From positions 1-40,584 of the forward strand of contig JAZNSN010000073.1 in NCBI GenBank assembly GCA_045591315.1: a stretch of DNA of 40,584 nucleotides, read 5' to 3'. Each line of letters begins with the position of its first letter. Positions within the stretch are counted from its first letter, which is position 1. The notes under the pieces were generated by a model. That model was not told the origin of the DNA, made no database searches, and saw nothing but the letters and a program-made list of their open reading frames with translations. Source of the stretch: HGM04593 sp045591315 (lineage in GTDB: Bacteria > Bacteroidota > Bacteroidia > Bacteroidales > Bacteroidaceae). A program made the translations under genes and the position numbers. Positions 22,803 through 36,556 of this stretch are shown piece by piece.

Positions 22803-23633
22803 TCATATATTGCCCAATGATTTCAAGAAACTGGATGCATCAAGTTTCTCATAGCTTGACGAAACTTTACGGGGAGAGAAATCGAACATTCCTGAATTGA
22901 CATTCCGGAGTTCAAGCCTCAACTTGGCAACCTTGCCCACACCGCCTAGGCTGAGAGAGATTACACTGGGAAACGGTGTTCCGTCAAGGTCCTCGAAATC
23001 CTGATATGAGCATACAACCTTTGCCCCACTCCTATATATACCTTCACTCTGCACAAGGTTAGATGTAGCCCTGTCAAAAAAGAACTTGTAAACCAGCCCT
23101 TTATATTCGGGGAAAGTTACTGTTATCGTATCTGCCCCCGCCTCAACGACACCATCTTTCAATGCTTCTGCTGCAGGTTTTCCGTCCGGTGAGAAAAAAC
23201 GGTTCAGCAGAACAGACTCTAGCAGATCATAGTCTATTCCTGTACGCTGCAGAAAGTCAACATCAGAATATGATATCTCAGAATACTCCTTTTCTATCTT
23301 GTTTATGACACGGAGATTGGAGGGCAGGAATTCCAAACAAGCGATTTCCATAAGACCTAAGGCCATAACGCCTATCTGCACCCCTTCGTTGCCTTTTATG
23401 CGTATTGTACCGCGGGCAGACAATGACTTGCCGTCAATATCGGCCGAGAGACGTACATTGCCTGAAAGGCATTTCCGTTCGATTCTTGCCGAAGGAGAAG
23501 AACTGACAATATCAACTGATACCCGGTCAACTGCATGGTGAGTGGAAACACTCTTCCTCGAAGAGCATCCGACAAACACGACTGTAATGCAAAGGAGTAT
23601 TATGAATATGCTATTTCCTGGATTTCTTATCAT
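22803..23633 (-). CDS. DUF4292-like lipoprotein
   Basis: A 276-residue protein with a lipoprotein signal (lipobox VGC at about 21-23, then SSRKSVS). The mature part suggests a beta-rich LolA/LolB-like fold: short strands including GTIRIKGNEGVQIGVMALGLMEIACLEFLP, here cited only as a landmark at about residues 80-110. The family is typical of Bacteroidetes and sits beside TPR and EnvC genes, so a role in lipoprotein or envelope handling is plausible but unproven. Its start overlaps the end of the TPR gene by 23 nt. Confidence 0.75.
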   Translation of the reverse strand: MIRNPGNSIFIILLCITVVFVGCSSRKSVSTHHAVDRVSVDIVSSSPSARIERKCLSGNVRLSADIDGKSLSARGTIRIKGNEGVQIGVMALGLMEIACLEFLPSNLRVINKIEKEYSEISYSDVDFLQRTGIDYDLLESVLLNRFFSPDGKPAAEALKDGVVEAGADTITVTFPEYKGLVYKFFFDRATSNLVQSEGIYRSGAKVVCSYQDFEDLDGTPFPSVISLSLGGVGKVAKLRLELRNVNSGMFDFSPRKVSSSYEKLDASSFLKSLGNI

Positions 23634-25350
23634 TGTAATAACGGCGTTTCTTTATCTTTTTTCTTAGCAACTTTGAATCATCACCGCTCTCGCGGGCTTT
23701 AATCCAGAACTCTACTGCTTTGTCCATATCACCACACTTGGCATATATGTCACCGCAATGGAGATACTCGACAGAACTCTTTTCACTGTCTAGTGTCATA
23801 AGTTTGTCGGCGTATGCACGGGCCTCCTCATATCTCTCCAGCATGAACAGAACCCAAGCGTATGTATCTACATATATCGGATTGTCCGGCTCTTCATCTA
23901 TGGTTTTCCGGCTCATTTCCAAAGCACGCTGAAGGTCCCTTCCCTCCAGCGAGAGATAATAGGCATAATTGTTCAGAACATTGATGTTTGACGGATTATA
24001 TACCAGAGCCGAATCATACGCTTGCATGCACTCATCCATTTTCCCGAATTCGTGGTACGTATCACCCAGTTGCATGAATACCGTTGATACAATCTCGTAT
24101 GAACTCTCCTCAGAACGGCGTGCAAGTCCCTTGCTGTATATATCTATACACTCCTCTTTTCTACCCAGAAGATAGCATGCGACACCTTTGTAATAGTAAA
24201 GTTCCAGCAAGTCGGGAAGATACATCATAGCATTGTCGGCATACTTCACAACAGCCTCATAGTCATTTCTTTCCGCTGCAAAGACGAGCATCTGCAACAT
24301 AGACGCTCTATGCTCTGGGTCAATCTGCAGAATCTTTTCAAGCACAGGAACTATACTGTCCTGAGGAGCTTTGCGGTAATTCATGTACTGCACGTAGAAT
24401 TCAGCTAACTCCATCTGGTCAAAAGGCAGTTCTGTCATCTCCTTCAGGAAACCCATCATATATACCGTATCTGCAGCCTCTTTGTGACGGGTATAACCTA
24501 ACAATGTCTCTATTCTACGCCTTGTATCAAGTTTTTCACTCCTCAACAGGCGCTCGACGACATTGCAATAAAGAGAATCATTGTTCTGCGCCTGATAAAG
24601 GCCAGCCAATGAAGAAAGCGCATATATGTCATCAGGCTCATTAGCAAGGACCGAAGCAAGAGCATCATGGGCCTCCTCGTACATATCATACAATACATAC
24701 GTATCACCCAACAGTGTAACATAACGCATATCACCGGGATTCCTCTCCATGAGCCCACGTACAGTCTTGAAGGAGTGAAGCGTGTCACCCTTCATTACAT
24801 AAAGGCGAAGTTTAAGCATCTCCACATCCTCGTCATAACCCTCGATGCGGCTATACTCGTCAAGAGCATCTATAGCCTTTTCGTACTGAGCCGTTTCTGT
24901 ATAAAGGGTATATAGCGACTGGTATATCTCGCCCTTGAAACCCGACTTGTCAAGCATATCCTCGAAAACCTTGATTGCAGATTCCTTATCGCCGGTCTTG
25001 TAGTAGTAGTTGACCAGAACCTGATTATAATACTTGTTGGTAGGGTCGGACTCTACCATACGGTTCAACAGTTCATGAGCTGCACTGTCACGGTCAAGAA
25101 ACATATAGAAAGAAGCCAACTCATACATTACAGCCGAGGAGTTCGGGTCCAGGGCATGACAATGCTCCAGCATTTCCATGCTTTGGTCAACACTGTCTTT
25201 CTGCATGAGCATCACTGACTGCATGAAGTAATACTCCACCGCACGGGCACGGGCAACACTGTCGGAAGCGGACACACCGCTCTGGGCATGAACAGGATTC
25301 ATGCCAAACAGCAACAGCAGGGGAATTATATATAGGAACAACCGCCTCAT
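23611..25350 (-). CDS. TPR-repeat periplasmic protein
   Basis: A 579-residue protein with a signal peptide (MRRLFLYIIPLLLLFGM...HAQS) followed by many tetratricopeptide repeats. Typical units are ALDPNSSAVMYELASFY, SDPTNKYYNQVLVNYY and YNPSNINVLNNYAYYL. TPR arrays bind partner proteins. In this conserved Bacteroidales neighbourhood (dut, TPR, DUF4292, EnvC) it probably assists an envelope complex, but no partner is known from sequence. Confidence 0.85.
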   Translation of the reverse strand: MRRLFLYIIPLLLLFGMNPVHAQSGVSASDSVARARAVEYYFMQSVMLMQKDSVDQSMEMLEHCHALDPNSSAVMYELASFYMFLDRDSAAHELLNRMVESDPTNKYYNQVLVNYYYKTGDKESAIKVFEDMLDKSGFKGEIYQSLYTLYTETAQYEKAIDALDEYSRIEGYDEDVEMLKLRLYVMKGDTLHSFKTVRGLMERNPGDMRYVTLLGDTYVLYDMYEEAHDALASVLANEPDDIYALSSLAGLYQAQNNDSLYCNVVERLLRSEKLDTRRRIETLLGYTRHKEAADTVYMMGFLKEMTELPFDQMELAEFYVQYMNYRKAPQDSIVPVLEKILQIDPEHRASMLQMLVFAAERNDYEAVVKYADNAMMYLPDLLELYYYKGVACYLLGRKEECIDIYSKGLARRSEESSYEIVSTVFMQLGDTYHEFGKMDECMQAYDSALVYNPSNINVLNNYAYYLSLEGRDLQRALEMSRKTIDEEPDNPIYVDTYAWVLFMLERYEEARAYADKLMTLDSEKSSVEYLHCGDIYAKCGDMDKAVEFWIKARESGDDSKLLRKKIKKRRYYNDKKSRK

Positions 25351-25371
25351 TCCAATTATAGGAATTTGTTC

Positions 25372-25803
25372 TTATACACCTGTATGCCCGAAACCGCCGG
25401 CACCACGCTCTGTCTCGCCGAGCACCTCAACCTCACACCACTCCACCTGTTCGTGACGTGCTATAACCATCTGAGCTACACGCTCGCCATCGGTAATGGT
25501 AAACGGCTCGTTGGAGAGATTGACAAGGATGACACACACCTCGCCACGATAGTCGGCATCGACCGTACCCGGTGAATTGAGAACAGTTATGCCCTTCTTG
25601 ATTGCCAGACCGCTACGCGGGCGGACCTGTGCCTCATAACCGGCCGGAAGAGCCATAAAAAGGCCTGTAGGGACAAGAGCACGCTGCAATGGCTGCAGTA
25701 CTATAGGCTCATCAAGATTAGCCCTGAGATCCATTCCCGCAGAGAGGATTGTCGCATATGCAGGAAGCGGATGTTTTGACTTGTTTATTATCTCTACTTT
25801 CAT
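25372..25803 (-). CDS. dut: dUTP diphosphatase
   Basis: A 143-residue trimeric-type dUTPase with all five motifs: AGMDLRA, RPRSGLA, the uracil-pocket GTVDADYRGE, ERVAQMV, and the C-terminal P-loop-like RGAGGFGHTG. It hydrolyses dUTP to dUMP, limiting uracil in DNA and supplying dTMP synthesis. It is the first gene of the run toward envC, 21 nt before the TPR gene, and lies after a terminator for the upstream lipid genes. Confidence 0.95.
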   Translation of the reverse strand: MKVEIINKSKHPLPAYATILSAGMDLRANLDEPIVLQPLQRALVPTGLFMALPAGYEAQVRPRSGLAIKKGITVLNSPGTVDADYRGEVCVILVNLSNEPFTITDGERVAQMVIARHEQVEWCEVEVLGETERGAGGFGHTGV

Positions 25804-25817
25804 AAATCCTTATCTAT

Positions 25818-25851
25818 AAAAAACTCCGGACGAACACTATTGTTCCCGGAG
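25818..25851 (-). terminator. Terminator after glsB-like gene
   Basis: CTCCGG (25824-25829) and CCGGAG (25846-25851), with inner GAACA/TGTTC pairing. On the minus strand it is followed by six T residues (25823-25818). It separates the lipid genes from dut. Confidence 0.8.
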
Positions 25852-25859
25852 CTATGTTA

Positions 25860-26864
25860 TTATTTATTATTTTCGTCACCAGGAATGTAGAACACCTTGT
25901 TTGCGCCCGACGTCAGCCTTATGGCATCAGGATTCTCCTTGGCGAAAGATTCTATATAGCGCATTCTCTTGTCGTCGCACAATTCATCGACAGCTATGAG
26001 CAGACCGGTCTCCTCAACATTGCCGAATTCGGTGTTGACTGCCGTACCGAAGATCTTCATTGTAGGAGAAAGGCCCATATAGGCATTCACCATAGGAGGT
26101 ATTGTCAGGCCGAACTTATGTACCTCCTGCTTAAGAATCCTGTAATCCTCCTTGAATGTATCCTTGCAGAATATTCCGGCAAGTTCATTGCGGTCAGTCT
26201 CTATTTCGAGCGGCGTTACAGGCTGTACAAGGTTATCATGGTCGGGAAAATGCTTCTTCAGGAAGTAGAGTATCATGTCACGTGCACGGGTAAGGTACGA
26301 GGGATACATCGTTACCTTTCCGAAAAGATACTTTACATCGGGGATTACCACCGTCAAGGCACCCAGGCCGTCCCATAGGTTATCAAGGGCAAAAAGGCTT
26401 TTGGAACCCATGCGGGTTGACTGGTACTCAAGCGCGACAAAGGCTCTTCCTAACTCAACGGTATATGGAAGGACCTCATCTAGGAATTTCTGTGAGAAAT
26501 GGAACATGCCATGCGCTGTCGCCATAACCGGCTCGCCATTGCTGTCGATACGTACATCCTTTCCGTAAATGTAACGGTAACCGCCGATGATATCATCGCA
26601 ATCGGGGTTCCATACAATAAGCTGCTTGTAAGGATTCTCCATTAAGTCAAACTCGTCAATGTCGAGCGACTTTCCGGTACCGCCACCTGCCGCGCGGAAT
26701 GCAATCTCGCGCAAGCGGCCAACCTCGCGCATCACGTTCGGAGAGTCAAACGCGGTAACAATATAAATTTCATTGTCACTGCGGTGAGTGAAACGCAAGC
26801 GTTTGTCTTCAGTAAGTTCTGCCTTCAAGAGTTCACGGGGAACCGGAGCTATTATCTCTTCCAT
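25860..26864 (-). CDS. Glycine-lipid N-acyltransferase (GlsB/OlsB-like)
   Basis: A 334-residue GNAT-related protein of the hemolysin/OlsB group. I chose the ATG at 26864 (MEEIIAPVPRELLKAEL), which leaves 16 nt after the previous gene; the open frame reaches further upstream with atypical sequence. Core blocks include VGRLREIAFRAAGGGTG and DIIGGYRYIYG. In Bacteroides, GlsB forms N-acyl-3-hydroxyacyl glycine (commendamide-type products), and GlsA then adds the second acyl chain to give glycine lipids needed for stress resistance and gut colonisation. It follows the glsA-like gene in the same operon. Confidence 0.82.
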   Translation of the reverse strand: MEEIIAPVPRELLKAELTEDKRLRFTHRSDNEIYIVTAFDSPNVMREVGRLREIAFRAAGGGTGKSLDIDEFDLMENPYKQLIVWNPDCDDIIGGYRYIYGKDVRIDSNGEPVMATAHGMFHFSQKFLDEVLPYTVELGRAFVALEYQSTRMGSKSLFALDNLWDGLGALTVVIPDVKYLFGKVTMYPSYLTRARDMILYFLKKHFPDHDNLVQPVTPLEIETDRNELAGIFCKDTFKEDYRILKQEVHKFGLTIPPMVNAYMGLSPTMKIFGTAVNTEFGNVEETGLLIAVDELCDDKRMRYIESFAKENPDAIRLTSGANKVFYIPGDENNK

Positions 26865-26880
26865 ATTGTGTTTAATGAAT

Positions 26881-27693
26881 CTATAGTGTATAAACCAGTT
26901 CCTTGACATACTGCGCCCATTCTACAGCACTTTTTGTATTGTCAAAGGTTTGCCAGGGTATAGGTTTTCCTATCGTAACCTTGAATGTCTTGTTCATGTT
27001 CTTGTACATCTCGTCGCTCAAGTACAGCATTGCTATGTTGAACTTGATACCTAGCGCCTTGTTTATGTTAGCAAGACGATAGAAGAACTTGGAGTTCTCT
27101 CCCTCGAAATGTATCGGCACCACATCGCGCTGCGTCTGCACGCTTTTTGTTATGAATGTCTTCTTCCAGTCGAGGTCACGAATGACACCTTTTGTCTTGC
27201 GTGAACATAGACCGGCAGGGAACATTACGATATGATTGTCGCTCTCGAACGCAGCATTTACCTGCTGAGGGAAATTCCTTGCCTGCTTTCCGGTCTTGTT
27301 TATAGGCACCCAGAACGATGCAAGCTGAGGTATGTTCATAAGAAGGTCGTTTACAAGGAACTTTATTTTTCCTTTATATACCGGCCCTAGAATATATGCA
27401 AGCCCCAAACCGTCCTGTGCACCGAGGGGATGGTTGCTGACAAATGTGCAACGTCCATCCTTAGGCAAATTCTCAAGCCCATGCACCTCGAACGAGTTGT
27501 TGAAGTATCTCATGAACTCGTTTATGAAATCAATGCCAAACTTATCCTTGTTGGTTGTAAGGAAATAGTTGACTTCGTCCTGATGAACTATCTTCTTGAG
27601 GTATGAAACAAGAAAACGCGGAACGAAACGAGCCTTCTTGCCTGCCTTTTCGGCAAGTATCGCATCTATATCTATCTTGAATGTTTCGCCCAT
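26881..27693 (-). CDS. PlsC-type O-acyltransferase (GlsA/OlsA-like)
   Basis: A 270-residue acyltransferase. The catalytic NHxxxxD is N87-H-PLGAQ-D94, and the later acceptor motif FPAG is at 158-161 (MFPAGLCSRK). There is no signal peptide; it is likely a peripheral inner-membrane enzyme. With the adjacent GlsB-like gene it should O-acylate the 3-hydroxyacyl glycine to form glycine lipid. It lies downstream of rpoC, separated by a strong terminator. Confidence 0.82.
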   Translation of the reverse strand: MGETFKIDIDAILAEKAGKKARFVPRFLVSYLKKIVHQDEVNYFLTTNKDKFGIDFINEFMRYFNNSFEVHGLENLPKDGRCTFVSNHPLGAQDGLGLAYILGPVYKGKIKFLVNDLLMNIPQLASFWVPINKTGKQARNFPQQVNAAFESDNHIVMFPAGLCSRKTKGVIRDLDWKKTFITKSVQTQRDVVPIHFEGENSKFFYRLANINKALGIKFNIAMLYLSDEMYKNMNKTFKVTIGKPIPWQTFDNTKSAVEWAQYVKELVYTL

Positions 27694-27771
27694 AGCCTAT
27701 TGACCTAATATAATAATATTCTGCAAAATTAGGTCTAAATATTCACAAAAGCAAAATATTTGACAACTATG

Positions 27772-27820
27772 TACAAACAGAAGAAAGGCATGCCAAAAGC
27801 ATGCCTTTCTTCTGTTTGTA
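27772..27820 (-). terminator. Terminator of the rpoBC operon
   Basis: A perfect 22-bp stem, 27772-27793 with 27799-27820, around a 5-nt loop, 14 nt after the rpoC stop. GC-rich GGCATGC is at the top of the stem with A/T-rich arms. Confidence 0.88.
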
Positions 27821-27833
27821 TTATAACGGAGGA

Positions 27834-32183
<4,350 letters not shown>

Positions 32184-32212
32184 AGTTATATATTGACAAA
32201 CGTGATGGATTA

Positions 32213-35200
32213 TTATTCAAATGAAATACTCAAGCCCAAACCGCGCAACTCATGCAGCAATACGTTCAATGACTCCGGAATGCTTGGTGTCGGCATCGGG
32301 TCGCCCTTTACGATAGCCTCGTATGCCTTTGAACGGCCCGCAACGTCATCCGACTTGATTGTCAGAATCTCCTGCAGGATGTGTGCGGCACCGAATGCCT
32401 CAAGGGCCCAAACCTCCATCTCTCCGAAACGCTGTCCACCGAACTGCGCCTTACCGCCGAGCGGCTGCTGGGTGATGAGTGAGTAAGGGCCTATTGAACG
32501 TGCGTGCATCTTGTCCTCTACCATGTGGCCGAGCTTGAGCATGTAGCTCACGCCCACTGTCGCAGGCTGGTCGAAACGCTCGCCTGTACCGCCATCGTAG
32601 AGGTATGTCTTGCCATAGCGCGGGATACCTGCCTTGTCGGTCCATTCGCAAAGGTCTTCGAGCTTGGCGCCGTCGAAGATTGGAGTAGCGAACTTAACGC
32701 CGAGTTCCTTGCCTGCACGGCCAAGAACGGTCTCGAAAATCTGTCCGATGTTCATACGCGAAGGCACACCCAGCGGGTTAAGGATAATATCTACCGGAGT
32801 ACCATCCTCAAGGAACGGCATATCCTCCTGACGCACTACGCGTGAGACGATACCCTTGTTACCGTGGCGTCCGGCCATCTTGTCACCCACGCCAATCTTG
32901 CGCTTCTTGGCAATGTACACCTTGGCCATCTTCATTGTGCCCGATGGCAGCTCGTCACCGATTGTGAGGGCGAACTTCTCGCGCTTAACCTCGGCATCAA
33001 GCTCCTTGTACTTGTGGATGAAGTTGATGATGAGGGCACGGATAAGGTCGTTCGTGTGCGCGTCGGCAGTCCACTTGCTCAGCTGCACCGATGTATAGTC
33101 GAGAGCGTCGAGCTCGGGACGTGTGAACTTGGCGCCCTTGGCTATTACCTCGGTACCCATGAAGTCCTTTACGCCCTGCGATACACGGCCATTGACAAGC
33201 TTCAGGAGCTTGTCGACAAGGATTGCCTTGAGGTCGTCTACCTTCTTCTGGAACTCGTCGTCAATCTTCGGCAGCTTGGCCTTGTCGGCCATCTTTGCCG
33301 AGCGTGTCTTCTCGGCACGCTGGAACAGGCGGCGGTCAATTACGACACCCTGGAGCGAAGGAGACGCCTTGAGAGAAGCATCCTTTACGTCACCGGCCTT
33401 GTCGCCGAAGATTGCACGGAGCAGTTTCTCCTCGGGTGTCGGGTCGGACTCGCCCTTGGGGGTAATCTTGCCAATGATGATGTCGCCAGGCTTTACATAG
33501 GCACCTACACGGATGATACCGTTCTTGTCAAGGTCCTTTGTAGCGTCCTCGCTGACATTAGGTATATCGTATGTGAACTCCTCCATGCCGCGCTTTGTCT
33601 CGCGGACCTCGAGAGAGAGCTCGTCGACATGAACCGATGTGAGGATATCCTCGCGCACAACCCTCTCGTTGAGCACGATAGCGTCCTCATAGTTGTAGCC
33701 CTTCCAAGGCATGTAGGCAACAAGCAGGTTCTTGCCCAGGGCAAGCTCGCCGGCCTGTGTCGAATAGCCCTCGGTAAGGATGTCGCCGGCCTTAACCTTC
33801 TGGCCCTTGTCACAGATTGGACGGAGGTCGATAGTCATGTTCTGGTTTGTACGGCGGAACTTAGGAATGATATACTCCTTTGAGGCTGGCTCGAAGCTTA
33901 CGAACTCCTCCTCCTCGGTACGGTCGTACTTGATTACAATCCTTGAAGCGTCAACGAACTCAATGACACCGTCGCCCTCGGCAACAATCTGTGTGCGTGA
34001 GTCCTCTACGAGCTGCTTCTCGAAGCCTGTGCCTACGATAGGCGCCTCGGTGGTGAGCAACGGGACTGCCTGGCGCATCATGTTCGAGCCCATGAGCGCA
34101 CGGTTGGCGTCGTCGTGCTCGAGGAACGGGATGAGCGACGCTGCAATAGAGGCAATCTGCTGCGGAGATACGTCCATCAGCTCTACCCTGCCTGGCTCTA
34201 CTACCGGATAGTCGGCATCCTGGCGTGTCTTCACCTTCTTGAGGATGAAGTTGCCCTCTGCGTCAAGCGGAGCATTTCCCTGGGCGATAATCTTGCCCTC
34301 TTCCTCCTCGGCAGTGTAGTATACTACGTGGTCGTTGTTGATGTCGACCTTGCTGTCGGCAACAGGACGGTAGGGAGTTACAATGAAGCCGAGCTCGTTA
34401 ATCTTTGCATAGATACACAAAGATGAGATAAGGCCGATGTTCGGGCCCTCAGGCGTCTCGATAGGACAGAGACGGCCATAGTGTGTGTAGTGAACGTCAC
34501 GCACCTCAAAGCCTGCACGCTCGCGTGAAAGGCCGCCAGGACCGAGTGCCGAGAGACGGCGCTTGTGTGTAATCTCGGCCAACGGGTTTGTCTGGTCCAT
34601 GAACTGCGACAGCGCGTTGGTACCGAAGAATGTGTTGATGACAGCAGAGACTGTCTTAGCGTTGATGAGGTCGGTTGGCGTGAACACCTCGTTGTCGCGC
34701 ACGTTCATCCTCTCGCGGATGGTACGTGCCATACGCGCAAGGCCGATAGCGAACTGGTTGCTGAGCTGCTCGCCAACGGTGCGTACACGACGGTTGCTCA
34801 AGTGGTCAATGTCGTCGACAGTAGCCATTGAGTTTACAAGACCTATAAGGTACTTGATAATCTCTATGATGTCCTCCTTTGTCAATACCCTGACATCCAT
34901 GTCGGTGGTGAGGCCGAGCTTGCGGTTAATGCGGTAGCGGCCTACATCGCCCAGGTCATAGCGCTTGTCAGAGAAGAAGAGGTTGTTGATTACCTCGCGC
35001 GCGCTTGCGTCATCGGCGGGCTCTGCATTGCGCAACAGGCGGAAAATGCAGTTGACAGCCTCTTTCTCGGAGTTACTTGTATCCTTGTCAAGAGTGTTGA
35101 AGATAAGAGAATAGTCGGCGCTGTCGGCACCCTCCTTCTCCTTGTGGAGCAGGATTGTCTCGACACCGCTGTCCAGGATAAGGTCAACCAGTTCCTGGTC

Positions 35201-36031
35201 AAGCACTGACTCTCTCTTTACTACAACCTCGCTGCGCTCGATAGACACTACCTCACCGGTATCGGCATCGACATAGTCCTCCTGACGTGTCTTTACCACG
35301 TGTCCTGCCATCTTGCGGCCGAGCACCTTCTTCATACTTGCCTTTGACACCTTGTACTCCTCGGCCAGGTCGAATATCTCAAGGATATCCTTATCGGTCT
35401 CAAAGCCGATGGCACGGAGAAGGGTTGTCACGGGCAGCTTCTTCTTGCGGTCGATGTATGCATACATGACATTGTTGATGTCGGTAGCAAACTCAATCCA
35501 CGAGCCCTTGAACGGGATGATACGTGCTGAATAAAGCGGTGTACCGTTAGCGTGTACGCTCTGGCCAAAGAATACGCCAGGAGAACGGTGCAGCTGTGAA
35601 ACCACAACGCGCTCAGCACCATTGATAATGAATGTACCCTGCTTGGTCATGTAGGGGATAGGGCCAAGGAACACGTCCTGGATGACGGTATCAAAGTCCT
35701 CATGATCGGGATCGGTACAGTAAAGCTTCAACTTTGCCTTTAAGGGAACACTGTATGTCAGGCCGCGCTCCAGGCACTCTGCTATTGAGTAGCGAGGCGG
35801 GTCTATGTAGTAATCCAGAAACTCCAGCACGAAGTTGTTCCTCGTGTCAGTGATAGGGAAGTTCTCTGCGAAGACCTTGTAGAGGCCGTCATTGACTCTC
35901 TTTTCAGGTGGAGTATCCAGCTGCAGGAAGTCCTCAAAAGACTTCAATTGTACTTCCAAAAAGTCCGGGCATGGCATTGGATCTTTTATAGAAGCAAAGT
36001 TAATTCTTTGATTATCAGTTTTTAACGACAT
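32213..36031 (-). CDS. rpoB: RNA polymerase beta subunit
   Basis: A 1272-residue beta subunit. The rifampicin region reads SQFMDQTNPLAEITHKRR then LSALGPGG, with the usual Asp, His and Ser residues intact and no classic resistance change visible. Downstream blocks GRHGNKGIVS and EMEVWALEAFGA are typical. It is co-transcribed with rplL upstream, through an attenuator-like hairpin (36077-36107), and rpoC downstream. Confidence 0.97.
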   Translation of the reverse strand: MSLKTDNQRINFASIKDPMPCPDFLEVQLKSFEDFLQLDTPPEKRVNDGLYKVFAENFPITDTRNNFVLEFLDYYIDPPRYSIAECLERGLTYSVPLKAKLKLYCTDPDHEDFDTVIQDVFLGPIPYMTKQGTFIINGAERVVVSQLHRSPGVFFGQSVHANGTPLYSARIIPFKGSWIEFATDINNVMYAYIDRKKKLPVTTLLRAIGFETDKDILEIFDLAEEYKVSKASMKKVLGRKMAGHVVKTRQEDYVDADTGEVVSIERSEVVVKRESVLDQELVDLILDSGVETILLHKEKEGADSADYSLIFNTLDKDTSNSEKEAVNCIFRLLRNAEPADDASAREVINNLFFSDKRYDLGDVGRYRINRKLGLTTDMDVRVLTKEDIIEIIKYLIGLVNSMATVDDIDHLSNRRVRTVGEQLSNQFAIGLARMARTIRERMNVRDNEVFTPTDLINAKTVSAVINTFFGTNALSQFMDQTNPLAEITHKRRLSALGPGGLSRERAGFEVRDVHYTHYGRLCPIETPEGPNIGLISSLCIYAKINELGFIVTPYRPVADSKVDINNDHVVYYTAEEEEGKIIAQGNAPLDAEGNFILKKVKTRQDADYPVVEPGRVELMDVSPQQIASIAASLIPFLEHDDANRALMGSNMMRQAVPLLTTEAPIVGTGFEKQLVEDSRTQIVAEGDGVIEFVDASRIVIKYDRTEEEEFVSFEPASKEYIIPKFRRTNQNMTIDLRPICDKGQKVKAGDILTEGYSTQAGELALGKNLLVAYMPWKGYNYEDAIVLNERVVREDILTSVHVDELSLEVRETKRGMEEFTYDIPNVSEDATKDLDKNGIIRVGAYVKPGDIIIGKITPKGESDPTPEEKLLRAIFGDKAGDVKDASLKASPSLQGVVIDRRLFQRAEKTRSAKMADKAKLPKIDDEFQKKVDDLKAILVDKLLKLVNGRVSQGVKDFMGTEVIAKGAKFTRPELDALDYTSVQLSKWTADAHTNDLIRALIINFIHKYKELDAEVKREKFALTIGDELPSGTMKMAKVYIAKKRKIGVGDKMAGRHGNKGIVSRVVRQEDMPFLEDGTPVDIILNPLGVPSRMNIGQIFETVLGRAGKELGVKFATPIFDGAKLEDLCEWTDKAGIPRYGKTYLYDGGTGERFDQPATVGVSYMLKLGHMVEDKMHARSIGPYSLITQQPLGGKAQFGGQRFGEMEVWALEAFGAAHILQEILTIKSDDVAGRSKAYEAIVKGDPMPTPSIPESLNVLLHELRGLGLSISFE

Positions 36032-36073
36032 TGTGGCATAATGTTTTAGAACTTACTTTTCTCTTTACGCACA

Positions 36074-36107
36074 AAAGGTTAAGAACCCACTTTGGGGGTT
36101 CTTAACC
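36074..36107 (-). terminator. Attenuator-like hairpin between rplL and rpoB
   Basis: GGTTAAGAACCC (36077-36088) pairs with GGGTTCTTAACC (36096-36107), followed on the minus strand by TTTTGTG. In other bacteria a partial terminator here sets the ratio of ribosomal protein to RNA polymerase mRNA; that role is inferred. Confidence 0.75.
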
Positions 36108-36137
36108 ATTATACCCTTGTGCAGGGCCTGAGTGGGC

Positions 36138-36512
36138 TTACTTAATCTCAACCTCAGCACCAGACTCCTCGATAGTCTTCTTCAAAGACTCAGCCTCTGC
36201 CTTAGGAAGACCCTCCTTCAGCACGCTAGGAGCAGCATCAACAAGGTCCTTAGCCTCCTTCAAACCGAGACCACAAGCCTCCTTAACAGCCTTAACGACT
36301 GCGAGCTTCTGAGCACCAGCGCTCTTCAAAACTACGTCGAACGCTGTCTTCTCCTCAGCAGCAGCAGCGCCACCGGCAGCAGGAGCAGCAACAGCAACAG
36401 CTGCAGCAGCGGGTTCGATACCATATTCTTCTTTAAGGATTGTTGCAAGTTCGTTAACGTCCTTTACTGTCAAGTTAACCAATTCTTCTGCAAGAGCTTT
36501 CAAATCTGCCAT
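36138..36512 (-). CDS. rplL: Ribosomal protein L7/L12
   Basis: A 124-residue stalk protein: N-terminal dimer domain, an Ala/Pro-rich hinge (about 34-52), and the C-terminal factor-binding domain with KIAVVK-like KLAVVKAVKE and GLKEAKDLVD. It forms the mobile stalk that recruits EF-Tu, EF-G and other GTPases, anchored on L10. It lies 44 nt after rplJ. Confidence 0.96.
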   Translation of the reverse strand: MADLKALAEELVNLTVKDVNELATILKEEYGIEPAAAAVAVAAPAAGGAAAAEEKTAFDVVLKSAGAQKLAVVKAVKEACGLGLKEAKDLVDAAPSVLKEGLPKAEAESLKKTIEESGAEVEIK

Positions 36513-36556
36513 TTTCGTATAAATTTAAATTGTTTTTACTAATTGAATCTTGAATA

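Noticed and set aside
32213..36031. Rifampicin-resistance substitution in rpoB
   Set aside because: The conserved Asp, His and Ser positions of the rifampicin region are unchanged.
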